Below, in pieces: positions 1-12,220 of a stretch of DNA of 64,000 bases. The translations under genes were made by a program, and so were the position numbers. Position 1 is the stretch's first letter. Each line of letters begins with the position of its first letter. The notes below the pieces were generated by a model that was given only the letters and a program-made list of their open reading frames with translations, had not been told where the DNA came from and ran no database searches. Source of the stretch: Sanghuangporus weigelae (lineage: Eukaryota; Basidiomycota; Agaricomycetes; Hymenochaetales; Hymenochaetaceae); the NCBI GenBank assembly GCA_033182465.1, contig CP137327.1, positions 1,550,001-1,614,000 on the forward strand, in the 5' to 3' direction.

Positions 1-2
1 TC

Positions 3-1607
3 GCAGGCATCACGAGTGAGGAAGAGGGACTAGAGCCGAGAAATCTCCAGGAGGCACGCCGGCTGCCTGAATGGAGCGAATGGGAGAAAGCCATTCAGGA
101 GGAACTGGCTGCGCTTCGCGCAGCAGGTACCTGGGAATTGGCAGAAGCCCCTAAAGGGGCCAATATCGTTGGTTCGAAGTGGGTATTTAAGGTCAAGAGG
201 GACTCAGCTGGCAGTATTGTTCGCAGGAAAGCCAGGCTAGTCGCCCAAGGATTCAGCCAGGTCGAGGGCATCGACTACTTCGACACATATGCCCCTGTTG
301 CAAAACTCGCGTCCATCCGCACGATCCTGGCTATATCGGCACGATTAGATCTCGAGCTCGAACAAATTGATGTAAAGAGCGCCTACCTAAATGGAGAGTT
401 GGAGGAGAACGAAGTGGTGTACATGCACCATCCTCCAGGGTACAAACCAATAGGAACAGAGGAGAGGGTGCTAAAGCTGAGGAAGACGCTGTACGGACTA
501 AAGCAGTCAGGACGAAGATGGTATCAGAAATTTACATCAATCATGGTCGATCGTCTCGGGTTTAGCCGATGTGACGTCGACCAAGCCATTTATTTCCGTC
601 ACTTACCACCGGATCTGATTGTCGTGGCCGTGTCCGTTGATGACTGTACCTTAGCGGCAAGTCGATCCGCGCTGATCGACAAGTTTAAATCCGACTTTTC
701 AAAGTACGTCGAGATTACTGACTTGGGCCCTATCCACTGGCTCCTTGGAATCCAAATCAAGCGAGATCGCGAGCTTCGTACTCTCTCTCTCTCTCAGACT
801 ACCTACATTAATTCCGTACTACGTCGCTACGGACTGGAAAATGCAAGAGATCTTACCTCGCCAATGGACCCTAATGTCAAGCTCGACTCGTCACAGTCGC
901 CTCAGACCGCTCAAGAAATTGCTGAGATGCGTCACATACCGTACAGGGAGGCCCTGGGCTCCCTTATGTACGCTGCCATGGGTACTAGGCCGGATATTGC
1001 CTTCGCTGTGACTCTTCTCTCTCGTTTCTCGCTCAATCCTGGAATGGCTCACTGGAAAGCCGTTCAGCGCGTTTTCCAGTACCTCAAGAGAACTAAGGAC
1101 CTTCGACTCTACTATGGATTCGACAGTGTCGAAGATAATGGCCTGGTGGGTTTCTCTGACGCCGATGGAAGCATGCAAGAAGATCGCAGGGCGATTTCTG
1201 GCAATGCTTTTCTCATAGGAGGAGGGGCCGTTTCTTGGTACTCGAAGAAACAGGAGATAGTCTCGTTGTCAACCACTGAAAGCGAGTACGTGGCTGCAAC
1301 TCATGCAGCCAAGGAAGCACTTTGGCTCCGGCAACTCATCTCACAGATCTTCGAACCATTCGTCGAACCGACCCCACTCCTTTTGGACAACCAATCGGCC
1401 ATTGCACTCACAAAAGACCACCAGTACCATGCAAGAACAAAACATATTGATATAAGGTATCATTTTATTCGTTGGATAGTCGAACGAGGCTCTATCCGAG
1501 TTGTCTACTGTCCTACGGGGGACATGGTCGCCGATGCACTCACGAAAGCGCTCCCATCCTTCAAGATCAAACACTTCGCGAACCGTCTTGGACTTCGCTC
1601 GGATTGA
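3..1607 (+). CDS. Ty1/copia polyprotein, 3' part (reverse transcriptase and RNase H)
   Basis: The reading frame is open from the left edge of the window, so the 5' part (gag, protease, integrase) lies outside. It encodes the copia-type reverse transcriptase, with the GANIVGSKWVFKVK entry motif, KARLVAQGFSQ, a catalytic VDD (here SVDD) near base 640, and then RNase H with the SDADGS and STTESEYVAA signatures and the TKHIDIRYHF motif. The protein would copy element RNA into DNA inside cytoplasmic virus-like particles. No stop or frameshift interrupts it, and it ends at a natural TGA directly before the polypurine tract and LTR. This contrasts with the decayed copia copies later in the window. 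It belongs to the same clade as the element at 46511-51773. Whether the whole element is functional cannot be judged from here. Confidence 0.93.
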   Translation, partial: AGITSEEEGLEPRNLQEARRLPEWSEWEKAIQEELAALRAAGTWELAEAPKGANIVGSKWVFKVKRDSAGSIVRRKARLVAQGFSQVEGIDYFDTYAPVAKLASIRTILAISARLDLELEQIDVKSAYLNGELEENEVVYMHHPPGYKPIGTEERVLKLRKTLYGLKQSGRRWYQKFTSIMVDRLGFSRCDVDQAIYFRHLPPDLIVVAVSVDDCTLAASRSALIDKFKSDFSKYVEITDLGPIHWLLGIQIKRDRELRTLSLSQTTYINSVLRRYGLENARDLTSPMDPNVKLDSSQSPQTAQEIAEMRHIPYREALGSLMYAAMGTRPDIAFAVTLLSRFSLNPGMAHWKAVQRVFQYLKRTKDLRLYYGFDSVEDNGLVGFSDADGSMQEDRRAISGNAFLIGGGAVSWYSKKQEIVSLSTTESEYVAATHAAKEALWLRQLISQIFEPFVEPTPLLLDNQSAIALTKDHQYHARTKHIDIRYHFIRWIVERGSIRVVYCPTGDMVADALTKALPSFKIKHFANRLGLRSD

Positions 1608-1614
1608 GGGGGAG

Positions 1615-1961
1615 TGTTGGAGTACAATCCGGCGAAGTATCCTGGGGGATGCCCGGGATATGATTTACCTTGGATCGGCAGGAACCACCGAGGTTACGGA
1701 CTCACCGCCTTTGTTGCGAGGGCACGAGGCATTCTCTTTCTGTATTGGACACCGCTCGTGGCCGAATGCCTCGCCCGAGTTTATCTTTGTTGCTTCTATG
1801 TTTACCCTTTCTTTGTGATCATTTCTTGGGGAGTTTGTTACCCCCAGTTTCGTTTTGTATTCATTCATGTGTCTCTTTTATGCTTGGTGTTCGAAACCAT
1901 TCATTCCCATGAAAACCCCATTTTACTGTAGTATAAAACTGTTGTATTTCACTCAGCAACA
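1615..1961 (+). repeat. 3' LTR of the copia element at the left edge
   Basis: The stop codon of the copia polyprotein is followed by a purine-rich tract (GAGGGGGAG, about 1606-1614), the usual plus-strand primer. Then comes TGTTGGAG, a typical LTR start. I place the end at CAGCAACA (1961), because TGTTG and CAACA are inverted and a TATA-like GTATAAA lies shortly before. This gives 347 bp. The 5' LTR is not in the window, so the right border is a judgement and the target duplication cannot be checked. Confidence 0.7.
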
Positions 1962-1964
1962 CCT

Positions 1965-2130
1965 CAGACGATTGCGCCGCTCGCAATCCATCTGAGGTGA
2001 GCTTCGAACCTTTTTCACTTTTGTTCTGTACTTTATTTACATACGTTCTCTGGTAGAATACATTTGTTTTAGGTATGTTACGCAGACGATTGCGCCGCTC
2101 GCAATCCATCTGAGAATACATTTGTTTTAG
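1965..2130. repeat. Two 32-bp imperfect palindromes in direct repeat
   Basis: A 32-base unit beginning CAGACGATTGCGCCGC and ending ATCCATCTGAG occurs identically at 1965-1996 and 2083-2114. Each unit can fold on itself (CAGACGATTGCG against CGCAATCCATCTG). A second motif (AGAATACATTTGTTTTAG) flanks the second unit at 2055-2072 and 2113-2130, a local duplication with a 58-bp offset. It lies immediately after the presumed LTR end, so it may be host flank or a remnant of an older insertion. Confidence 0.75.
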
Positions 2131-3080
2131 TATTATTTTGCGTGCTCGTCTCCTCGCTAAAACATCCATGCACCCGTATTCCAGTGAGCAACCAGCCAAG
2201 GAAGAGGAAGCAGAGGGAGAATGCCACATAAGATAGATATGATGGGTATGAGGGGATACGTCGGATCCATGCTAGCTTCGTATGCCGGATTTCACTGACA
2301 GTGTGAGAGAAGGACGTTGGCGGCGCGTCGAGTAAGATTTAAGAAGCATGTTATGTTTTGTGCGTGGACGATCAATCATCAATGACGGACAAGGCAGCTC
2401 TAAACTAAAAAGAGGCGATGACCGAGAGAAAGAAGATATCGAGCGGTTAAGTCTTTTTTCCTTATTTGGTCGTGTTTGTATTCTCCAGATCAGGTATGCC
2501 TTGTGTGGATTGGGCTTGCTTCAATCACTATTGCCTAACGGTGATTATCGGCATTCACTTTAACAGGCCAAAGAGGCTTTTGATTGAGGCAGACAAGGCT
2601 GATCGGGAGCTGGTCTCTAGAGGTCTCTAGGTAACAAGGCCCAAAGTGTTATTTGAGTACAAAACATCAATTGGACTAGAGACTCCTTGCCAATCGTACC
2701 ACATTCTGGCAAAGCCTACAGTTCATACTGAACAGTCAATGATGATTTGCAAAAACCAGTGGCATGCTCAATGTGAGCTCCATCATTCTCCATCAAAAGA
2801 CAATCAACTTGAACGGTGAGTCTTCGTGATGATATGTCAAGAACGAAGTTGTCTGCAAGAACATCCGCACAATTGTAGCCGTGGTCGATTTCTAGAACTT
2901 TGCTTATTCCTGAGGACTTTGATGGCAGCCGACGGCAGTGGCCTTTGATGATCTTTCTCCCGCCGAACTAGTCTGTGGCTCATGATGCCACGGCCGGTCC
3001 TCGGAGCATTCATTCTTACGTAGCTTCTCTCTTCCTTCTTCAACTCGACAACCGATCAGAGCCATCCCTACAAACAAGAC
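2131..3080. other. Intergenic stretch without recognised features
   Basis: Only short unconvincing reading frames occur on either strand. No repeat shared with other parts of the window and no RNA gene was seen. The right part probably contains the promoter of the gene starting at 3081. Confidence 0.5.
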
Positions 3081-3882
3081 ATGTATACTACACTAGGTGA
3101 ACGCTTCAAAGCAAGCTTGTCTTGCTACCTTCCTATTTACGTCGTCGGATCGGAAGAGATTTTACGAGCGCTTCCTGTACATCTTTTGAGGCGAAGGCGT
3201 AATGCTTACACGCTTTCTACTCCTCTGCTATTCTATCCAACGGCAGAGCCTCGGGATAGGTATGGAAGCTTCAAGCCCAAGGCACCCTCGCCGCTCCAAC
3301 GTTCCGCGATTTCGGTAGAACAAAATGTTTCCGACAGCGCGGGCGACCGCGATGACCTTGAGCTCTCTGGTACCAGCCACAGTCTTCGTAAGTCCTTCAT
3401 CATCATAACCGTTGCATCATGCGCCATGCCGCTTACACTCACACGGTTCGGTAGCGTGCAAGATGAAGTACGATTCATTAACTCCACGCCTGCCGGCGAA
3501 CCAAAAACAAGCCCACGCTTTTCAAAGGACATGCCGTAAAGTTGCGTATACCTTCGCCACAGGTACACCGGATTATCCTGAAGCTGCTAGTAGCAGCCGA
3601 GGAGGATTCTCTCACCGTCAGCGCAACATCGAGGATGATGTCGGGTTGTCTGTCAAAGCAGCAAATGAAGTTTCCGTCCTTCGCAAGGCACTCGATAGAC
3701 GACGAGAGCGAATCCGCGAGCTTCGCAATCGACTCTCGAGACTTGAGTTGGCGGAATGTCGATCAGCCAACATACAAAGAAGAGCATTGGAGCAGGACGA
3801 TCGACTTGACAAAGCCCTCGAGAGATTGAGAAGTACGGCTCGGAAGGGAGTGTCACATCAGTGCAAAGAAAACGTAAAATAA
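3081..3882 (+). CDS. Hypothetical coiled-coil protein, two exons
   Basis: I do not recognise the family. A consistent two-exon model is exon 1 at 3081-3387, a 67-bp GT-AG intron at 3388-3454, and exon 2 at 3455-3882. The splice joins the frames exactly and gives about 244 residues. The first ATG of exon 1 is the start. The N-terminal half is basic and serine-rich without domains. The C-terminal third (from about residue 170) is a highly charged heptad-like segment rich in R, E, L and K, ending shortly before the stop, and is likely a coiled coil. It lies about 300 bp upstream of the SNF2 gene in the same direction. Expression is unproven, and the alternative is a chance pair of open frames. 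Confidence 0.5.
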
Positions 3883-4197
3883 GTACTTGCGGAAAATGTA
3901 TCCTAGAGGCTCAGTACTGCCTTTACCTACAGATCTTATACTTGACCGCGTAAAATGTGACCAAAATTGTAATAGCTATTCTTCCCTGTGCAGTGACACT
4001 GACATGGCAACATGTAAGGACTTGGAGGCTCAAGCCTGCAGTGTGACAAGATTGACGCGTCGAGTGACATAGTCACAACTGGGACGCGTTCATCAAAGCG
4101 CGATCGTGACGAGTCCCCGGGTCTCCTCCTTCCTTTGTCTCATCATCTTTCAAGGCACGCACTCGCCGGTTGTCCAAACTATACGGTCTGTGAAAAT

Positions 4198-7100
4198 ATG
4201 ACCGTGATACTGGATAGGAAGACGTTGAAGAATATTGCAAGAAAGACGCTTGGACGCGGAGAAAACGATGAGCGACCGATTTCAACAATTTACATCGCTC
4301 ATTTGAAGCATTTTCTGGCCGCGTACCCGGATGAACAGGACTTCACAATAGATCTCGACAGTGGATGTAAGTTCGCTGGCTTAAGATGCTAATCTGCATT
4401 GAATTCAGTTGCCAATTACATAGATGGTTCGGTATACTGTCGTGTTTGTCAAGGCAGACTTCCGCCTGGCGACGGGGATCCAGAAGAAGATGGGAAAGAT
4501 ATATTCGGCGCTATGAGCAACTTCGAGGTCTGCGCTGCTCTTCCCGCGTTTTCTGGTGTGCTGACTGCTTGCCGTCTGTTAGTGGCATGTGAAAACGACC
4601 GCCCACCGAAGTAGGAAGGCAGCGGCGTCGACTTCAGTGGAGCCACCCCGACCTGTCGCTAACGTTCACAGGCAAACGAACGCAACGCCTGGACCAAGCA
4701 GTGCTCCGAGCTCGTGCCTCTTCATTGACCTTACAGAGGATTCACCGGAGCCCATCCGATCGGGCGGTCCCTCGAGACCAAGAACACCAGACGTCGACGA
4801 AGACTACTTACTGGCTTTGAAGCTCGATGAGGAACTGAATGGCCCTCGAATAGAAAGCAACATACCGGAGCAACCAAATGGTGCCCCACTCTTTGGGCAC
4901 ATGGTCGTTGACGAGATACTTGGCAGCAGCGCAGTGTCAAGACCAAACAATGGACACCGCGATACCTCTGTTCACACAACTGCTCTGCATGAGCCTGAAG
5001 ATGTTCAAGATGAGATCCCGTTTGAAGAAACGTATCATGCACATATACTAGGACTATTGAGGTCGTCCGGCGACAGTCCTACTTCATACAAGCTATACAA
5101 AGAAGGTCAGGAATGCGTTTATTTGTTTGAATATTTGTTTTATTGAGCTACGTCTAGACCCTAGTACGATCCAGATTCGCTGTCTCACCTGCCACTTCTC
5201 CGTCGCTTTGCCGGCTTCTGGTTCCGTTGAAACAGCTTTTAATGATATCATGGAATGCTTCGCTGCTTATGGCGTGCGTCATTTTTTGCGAACGATTTCA
5301 TAAATATTGACATATCATTATAGGATCATCTCAAGACGCCTCACCATATTCGAAAGAGACATGAAGCAGCAGCGCAGGCTGCTGTACAAGATTTGAATTC
5401 CTACCCGATCTCTCAATATTCGCACTCTCAATCATCCTCAATGTTGTCCGACAGCTCAACCTTAGGAAAACGTAAGCTTCCTGGAAGCTGGAATGAGGCT
5501 GATGAAGCAGTCACGGGAGGATATTCTCCTTCGTCTAACTCATTCGATCACGCGCAGCATGCGTTTGTCTCTGCTATGCAACAAGCATTAGATCATTTAC
5601 CGCAAGAAAGCAGCTCAAACATGGATTATCACTCTAATTCACAAGTTCCTGTCGTTCCGAATAATAATCATCCAGGATTTCCAGGTCTAGCTGAGCGTAG
5701 CATCGCGATCCGCCGCTTTCAGGAATTGCAAGCAGCGACAATGGATGATTATGGCTCGTACAGAGGCAGAATGAACTCAGAAGACTTTAATATAAACTAT
5801 GATGACGGCGAGTCCTCGGCAAGGATTGATTACGGAGGCGGCGACGTGGATAAACAGTACGTTTGTCCTCTATTTGTGCACTCTTCCAGGTGCAGATGCT
5901 GATGTACACTCTAGGTTCAGGGAATTCATGAATCAGGCGTTGGAGGAGTTCAAGGATGTCGCAACCGTCGCGGAATCCCAGAACAAATTGAATATGCGAA
6001 CCGAAAACGATCTCCTCAACGGAATGGTAGTTCGTCTTCTTCCGCATCAGATTATCGGGGTAGCATGGATGGTTGATCAGGTTAGTTTTCTTGTCTACTC
6101 AGCGTTCAATACTCGGCTGATATTAGAACAGGAGAAAAATGAAGACAAACTAGGCGGAATTCTTGCAGACGCTATGGGTTCGTTTCCATTGATCTGTTGT
6201 CGATGACAACGGCAGAACTAATCTGTATTCATTTGTAACTTGCAGGCTTGGGAAAGGTACTCAGCGCAACCTTCTAATGTACCCCATCTTGACTGACTCT
6301 CACTCAATATTATAGACTATCCAAATGATTGCCACCATGGTCTTCAACCGTCCTCCCTCTAGAACAGTGGAATATGATTTCTTCGAACGTCACCTAGACA
6401 AAGGGAAAGCCAAGGAAGTTCAGCAAGAGCGTAAAACTACCCTGGTACTTGCTCCGGCTTCCCTTTTACAACAGGTGAGTTGATCTCTCCATTCACAAGA
6501 CTTTCAGCTGACTCGTCTCCGAAGTGGTATGAAGAATTCGACGATAAAGTTGCTCCTGGTGTCTTCCGCGTACACATTCATCATGGAAAAGACAAGCTCA
6601 AAACAGTGAAGGAAATAGAAGAATACGACGTCAGCATTCCTGGTAATCCTTTTGTTGAAGAACCATTGCCTGAAATCTTTTTATAGGTCATCATCGCTTC
6701 TCACCAGTCTGTTGTAATGGATTTTCCGAAGGAAAAGAAGGACTTGACCAAGCAAGACGACGATGAGGAGAATTCGTCAGAACAAGATACACCTGTAGCG
6801 AACAGGAAGACCTTGTTTGTCTTGTCGACTTGCTCATGTGATCGGTTACTAATTCTTACTTTAGAGGCCCACTCGCGAGAGTTCAATGGCTGCGAGTTGT
6901 CATTGACGAAGCTCAAAACATTCGCAATAAGTCAGTAGATCTTGATGCGGGTATTGGCGGACGTCTCCTGATCTCGTTTCATTATTAGGTCTACTCGAAC
7001 CAGTACGTGCGTCGCGAAGCTCGACTCCCGCTATAGATGGTGTCTTACCGGGACGCCGATAACCAATACACTGTAAGTGGGCGTTTCTTTTTTCTTCACC

Positions 7101-9815
7101 CGCGAGCTGTCAATGATCACCTGAATATTTTCAGCGCGGATATCTATGCCTTCATGCGGTAACGTCCTTTCAGATCGAACAATATAGACCTGCGGTAGAT
7201 CATTTACTTATTTTCTCAGATTCTGTCGATTTGCTCCTTGGAATGACTGGAAACTTTTCAATGAGAAAATTGTAAGCGAGTCATGAAGCGGGACAGAAGC
7301 ATTTTTATTGAAGAAATTGCAGGCCAGAGTACAGAAAAGAAACCCGAACCGTGCAGGTATGTGCTCCGTCTTAGGGTTCGATCCATTCTTATCGGGTTAT
7401 CAGGTCAAAAGGCTCAGGCTGTTCTAAGGCCCCATCTTCTACGACGCACGAAAGATAGCAAATTGGTATCTGTCAAATTTCTTGTGTAAAATGGGGCGTC
7501 TCAACGATTGTCTAGGATGGCAGACCGATAATTCGACTCGGTCCAAAGACAATAGATATGATAGAACTTGAGTTTACTCCCGAAGAACGTCTAGTAAGTT
7601 CTTGACGAAGTAGACTTGGCAGAGCTCTCTTAACGGGATTTGAAGATCTATGAAGGTCTTGAATCACGCCAAAAGAAGATCGTGTCCCGTTTTGTGAAGG
7701 AAGGAACAGTCATGAAGAAGTGAGTGCGAACGAACCACGTGTGCTTAGTTCTGATCCTCATTTGCGCACCATAGCTATTCATTTATACTGGTCATGATTC
7801 TACGTTTGCGTCAACTATGCTGGTGAGTCACATCCTCTGTAGATTATTGGCGAACTAACCCTCTCTATTTTAGTCATCCAAGACTGGCCACTGTGAGGAG
7901 CTTCGCTTTGAAATGTGCAATGTCAACTCAGTTTCATCTTACAGACCGAAGCGGAATCCGAAGAGATGGACGCTGATAAACTAAAGATTGAGTTTGCGAA
8001 GGCCACGAAAATAATGGGTGCTCAGAAGGTTAAGGAGGTGCGTTATGGATGATCTACTATGATAAATATGAGCTGACCTTGTCGGAAAAGGTTACAGAGC
8101 GGTTTGTCTCTTCCAGCACTAACTAGATTGCGCAAATATAAACTCCCGTGATCCAGCTTCAAATCAAGGATTCTGCATCGTATGAAGGCTGAACTGGGGC
8201 TAGCCAAGCCCGAAGATGATGAATGCGCTGTTTGCATGGAGCGTGAGTTGATATCCCCTGATTTGAGATACTCACCTAATGCATCGAGAAAGCGATTGTC
8301 GAAAATCGGCGCGTCACTAGTTGTGCACATGAGTTCTGCTCAGGTTTGTTAGTAAATCTATTTGTCACAGCTGTAATTGACTTTTCTCGCGCAGTTTGCA
8401 TAAACGAGGTAGTACAGAACAGTAGAGGAAGAGAGTGAGTTCCGATGACGCGCATTATCAGATGGAAGCGCTCACCTACTGTCTTTACAGTGTTGAAGAC
8501 TCGGCTTTATGTCAGTGAGCTATAACTAAAGAGCATGTCACATACTCAACAATTATGCAGGCCCACTTTGCCGCGCTAAGATCGATGAAAGTCACGTATT
8601 CGTAGGAAAGATCTTCGAGCCGTCTGCTGAGCAGCTAGACGAACTTGAAAAGAGTTTGCCGAAGCCGGCTTCCGGTTCTGAACCATCGTCAGCGAAGAGA
8701 TCGAAGGTCGACGGTTCTGTGGAAGATACCGTCTCCGGAAAGGACTCGATTAAGCCGCTCAATGACAAGGTTGAACCGAGTACGAAGATGCAATGCATGC
8801 TTGAAGGTATTTTGAAATGGAGAGCGGAGTGTCCTGGAGATAAGGCTATCGTATACTCCCAGTGTAAGTGTGTTCGCCTCGTTCGCGGAGGCTTTATCTA
8901 AAATCGACGTTGTGTTCTTTTAGGGACCAGCATGCTCGATTGTAAGTCCACAGAGAATATTTGAATGTATGGAAAATGACTGTTTTCCTACAGTGGTTGA
9001 AGCGTATTTGAAGGAATCCGGAGTTCAAGTCCTTCGTTATGACGGAAGGATGAACCGCCTGGCGCGTGTTGAGTACGTGCATTTGTTCGTGGAGATTAAC
9101 TCTGCTGTGTTACTGATAGATCATCAGCTCCGTTGCTAGATTCAAGAAGCCGAATGGGCCTCCTATCATGCTTGTTAGGTATGTTCTGTTTGTCTCGATG
9201 GTTCACATACTGATAACGGTATGCTATATCTGTGCCAGTCTGAAATGCGGCGGAGTTGGGTAAGCCAGAACGTATCCTGTTGTGCATATACTGAGCTCAT
9301 GTCGCCGTAGACTGAACCTGACAGTTGCGAACCGTGTGATAAAGTAAGTACTTAGACTTAGATTAGCTGCGTAGAGCTGTGTCTGACATTGGCGGGGATT
9401 ATATAGTCTTGACCTTGCTTGGAACTATGCCACTGAGGCACAGGCGTATGACCGCGTGCACCGGCTTGGACAACAGAAGCCCGTTGAGGTGCAGCGGTTG
9501 ATCATTCGCGGGACTATTGAAGAGAGGTGCGTGTCCGCTGGTCGTGGGGCGAGAGATTTCCTTTTGACTGTTGTATGTTGTAGGATTATACGCTTGCAAG
9601 CGAAGAAACAAGGTACGCGTGATTTCACTGCGGGCTCGAGGATGTATTGAGCGGTGATGTAGGTTTGTCTGACGCTGCGCTGGGCGAGGGCACGGGCAAC
9701 AAGCTGCAACGACTGACTGCGCGGGATATCGCACAGGTGAGTCGGCGTTTGCTTGCAAGCGCTGATGCGCGGAAGGCTTACGAGGTCTCTGCACGCACAG
9801 CTTTTCGACCTTTGA
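4198..9815 (+). CDS. SNF2-family helicase/translocase with RING finger, ULS1-like (SUMO-targeted)
   Basis: A many-exon gene with introns mostly 45-70 bp, protein of about 1,300 residues. From the ATG at 4198: a short N-terminal region with CRVC followed after an intron by a WHVKTTAH segment (CX2C...HX5H, resembling a U1/matrin zinc finger); an acidic region with [10 protein letters not shown] (about 4730), a SUMO-interaction-like motif; and a long disordered stretch. Then comes the SNF2 ATPase: a Walker-A type AMGLGKT split by introns near 6170-6320, [12 protein letters not shown] near 6900 and [11 protein letters not shown] near 7040. A C3HC4 RING is assembled from exons at 8225-8590 (CAVC, CAHEFC, CINE, CPLC). 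The C-terminal helicase half holds [22 protein letters not shown] and GTIEER. It ends LFDL-stop after a last intron. RING inside SNF2 plus a SUMO motif is the layout of yeast Uls1, which remodels or removes sumoylated chromatin proteins and also acts in DNA repair. RAD5 or RAD16 relatives are the alternative. Confidence 0.9.
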
Positions 9816-10041
9816 GGACTGGAATACTTTTACCGGGAGTGCAATGGAAGGAGTACGTAATTCGTTTATAGACAGGACCGTGGATGGAACTTTCTTGGAA
9901 CGATTAGAGTTCTTCTAGATACCCGTAGAAAAAGACTAATGTATACACGGTACGCGGAAGGATAGAAAGGATGTGTATTGTTTATTCAAGAGAAATAAAA
10001 GATAAAAAAAAAAGAATGCGAGATAATTCGATCGAGGGAAG

Positions 10042-12103
10042 TTAAGGCGACCAACAGTACCGCTCGAAGCAGGTCTCGCACAGTCCGCTTCTTTGGATCC
10101 CCTGCTTTGCGCGCGCGCGGTCGACGACGGCGCAGGCGAGGCATGCGGGCCAGTCCGGGTCGACGACTGCTGAGGGAGAGGGAGAGTTGGGTGGGAAGCC
10201 CTGCGTGGCGATACGGAAGGACTGGTCGAGCATGCCCTGGATCTCCGCGTCTGCGTATGCGATTTGTTGGGTCGAGGTGTTTGTGAGTGCGGGTTCGCCG
10301 GTGGGGGGCCCGCCGTTTGCGAGGTAGATGATGAGCGGTGCTGGTGCCGGTGAGGAGGAGGAGGAGCACCCGAAGAAGGTAGGCCGGGTGGTGAGGTTCT
10401 GGGATGTGAATGCGCTTTGCGTTGTGGGCACGGCTGGGAAGGAGTAGGATGCGGGGAAGAGGGATGTGCGGTTTTGAGTTGCCTGTGGGTCGCATGTGAA
10501 TGTGAATGTATGAGAGGATGAGAAGAGGGAACGGGACGTACGATGAGCGCTAACCCCCCGGCGAAGTTGTCGTCCGTATCGGCCGACGCGTCGATGGCGA
10601 GAATGGTGTCGACGCCGCGCGCGGGGGCGAGGAGCGGCTGGAGCGGGAGGACCTCGCCGTCCTCCCCGCCGTCGACGAGCCCGAGGAACGCCTGGGCGGA
10701 GTCGGGGAAGGTGGAGGGCGCGATGCCGGAGAAGGCGTTTGGGTAGAGCGAGAGGTCGAGCTCTGTCGAGGCGGGCTGTGGGAGGGCCTGTGCGAGGAGG
10801 GAGAAGAGCGGACCGATGGGGGATGCTGCGAGCGCTGCTGCCTGTGCGAGTATGTGTGAGGGTTATTTGATGTCGGTGATGGGATTTAGGGGGAAGGGGG
10901 ACGTACGGAGGTGTTGAGCTCGTTGAAGAGCTGGGAGGACGTCCCGAAGATGTATGCGAGCTGGTCGAAGCCTGTCACGCAGATGCTCGTGTTGACCGTC
11001 CCGAGGAACTTGGTCGGCGTGAATGCAGAGAGCGTCGGATCGAAGGATCCCATCTCGACTGGTTAGAAAGGAGTTACTTGTAAAATCGAGAGTGACGAGA
11101 AAAGAAGCGCATACATGGAGTGAACTCGAAGATTGTGTTGGTTAGCGGGACGGTGTCCCCTGGGATGATGTTGTTCCTGTCCTCGCGAGGAGAGACGGAG
11201 TCTGCGGTGATGATCGGGAAGGGGACTTGGTGGTTCTTGAAGCTCGGGCTGACAAGTCAATTCAGTAACACTCTTAGAAAGTTAGAGGCGGACGTACAGA
11301 TTCGGAATGCCAGATAGCAAGATCCCTGCGCCGTGCGTGGACTGCGTATCGTCAAAGAACGCGCTGGCATGCGTGCCGTTGCAGAAATGGCGGGCGAGGA
11401 GGCGCGCCCAGACGTCTGTGATGGTGACTGGGAAGCCTACCGCGCTCTTGCCTGCGATCTCGGCGATGATGCCTTCTAGGTAGAGTAAGTTATCTTCTTC
11501 CGAGCTCCCTGCGGGAGAGAGGACGTCGAAGGGTGCGTTCCAGCCGCCGTACCCTGCGGGGTTAGTATCGGCGGAACCGAAGACGAGGGAATGGAAGGAA
11601 GGGAAGTTGGATTGGAGGAGGGAGGAGAGGAGCCATGAGCCGCCGGAGAGGCTGGAGAGGTAGGTTGCGGCTTGGAGGAGCCCGCCTGTGCCGAGTGCGC
11701 TGCTGGATGCGTTGCGCGCGTCGAGGGCGTTGAGAACGCCTGCGCCGAAAATGGCTGCGCGGTAGCCTCCACCGCTAACTGCGATTCCGAGTTTTGGGAA
11801 TGAGGAGGAGAGGATGGAGGAGACGTATGAGGGAAGCGAGGAATTAGAGCATGAGAGGACGTTGTGGAGGTAGGTGTTCCACGCGTCTGGGAGAACGGAT
11901 GATTCGCGCGCGGAGATGTAGGCGGACTCGTCGGGACCGAGGACTTGCTGGGCTGCGGATGAGCCTGCTTGACGGACGAGTTGGAAGTCGTCCGGACATG
12001 AAGTGAATTGGGGAGTGTAGGCTTGTTGGATTGCGAGTATCCCTGGAGGGAGAGACTGTGCGGAGACGCGAAGAGAGAAGAGGAGGAGGGATAGCGCGAG
12101 CAT
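10042..12103 (-). CDS. Secreted phospholipase B / lysophospholipase
   Basis: The enzyme removes fatty acids from phospholipids and lysophospholipids outside the cell or at the wall. Five exons on the minus strand (11298-12103, 11116-11248, 10907-11058, 10542-10841, 10042-10482) give about 610 residues, normal for fungal PLB. The start at 12103 opens with a signal peptide (MLALSLLLFSLRVSAQ). Catalytic features are visible: SGGGYRA (the oxyanion/Arg block), LSGGSWL carrying the nucleophile Ser, and LVDGGEDGE carrying the catalytic Asp. EFTPFEMGS and the Cys-rich tail (ACLACAVVDRAR, CETCFERYCW) are typical of the family. There are many NXT/S glycosylation sites. No GPI tail is seen, so it is probably released. 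It lies 117 bp downstream of the thioesterase gene on the same strand. Confidence 0.93.
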
Positions 12104-12220
12104 TGGGAGCGTTGGCGTTAGTCCAGAGAACGTGAGTATAAGTAGCCCGGGAAATAGACAATAAATAAGGTCTCGCACGGAACGTTGATACAATATTGAT
12201 TGAAGTGATCTACAGGTACA

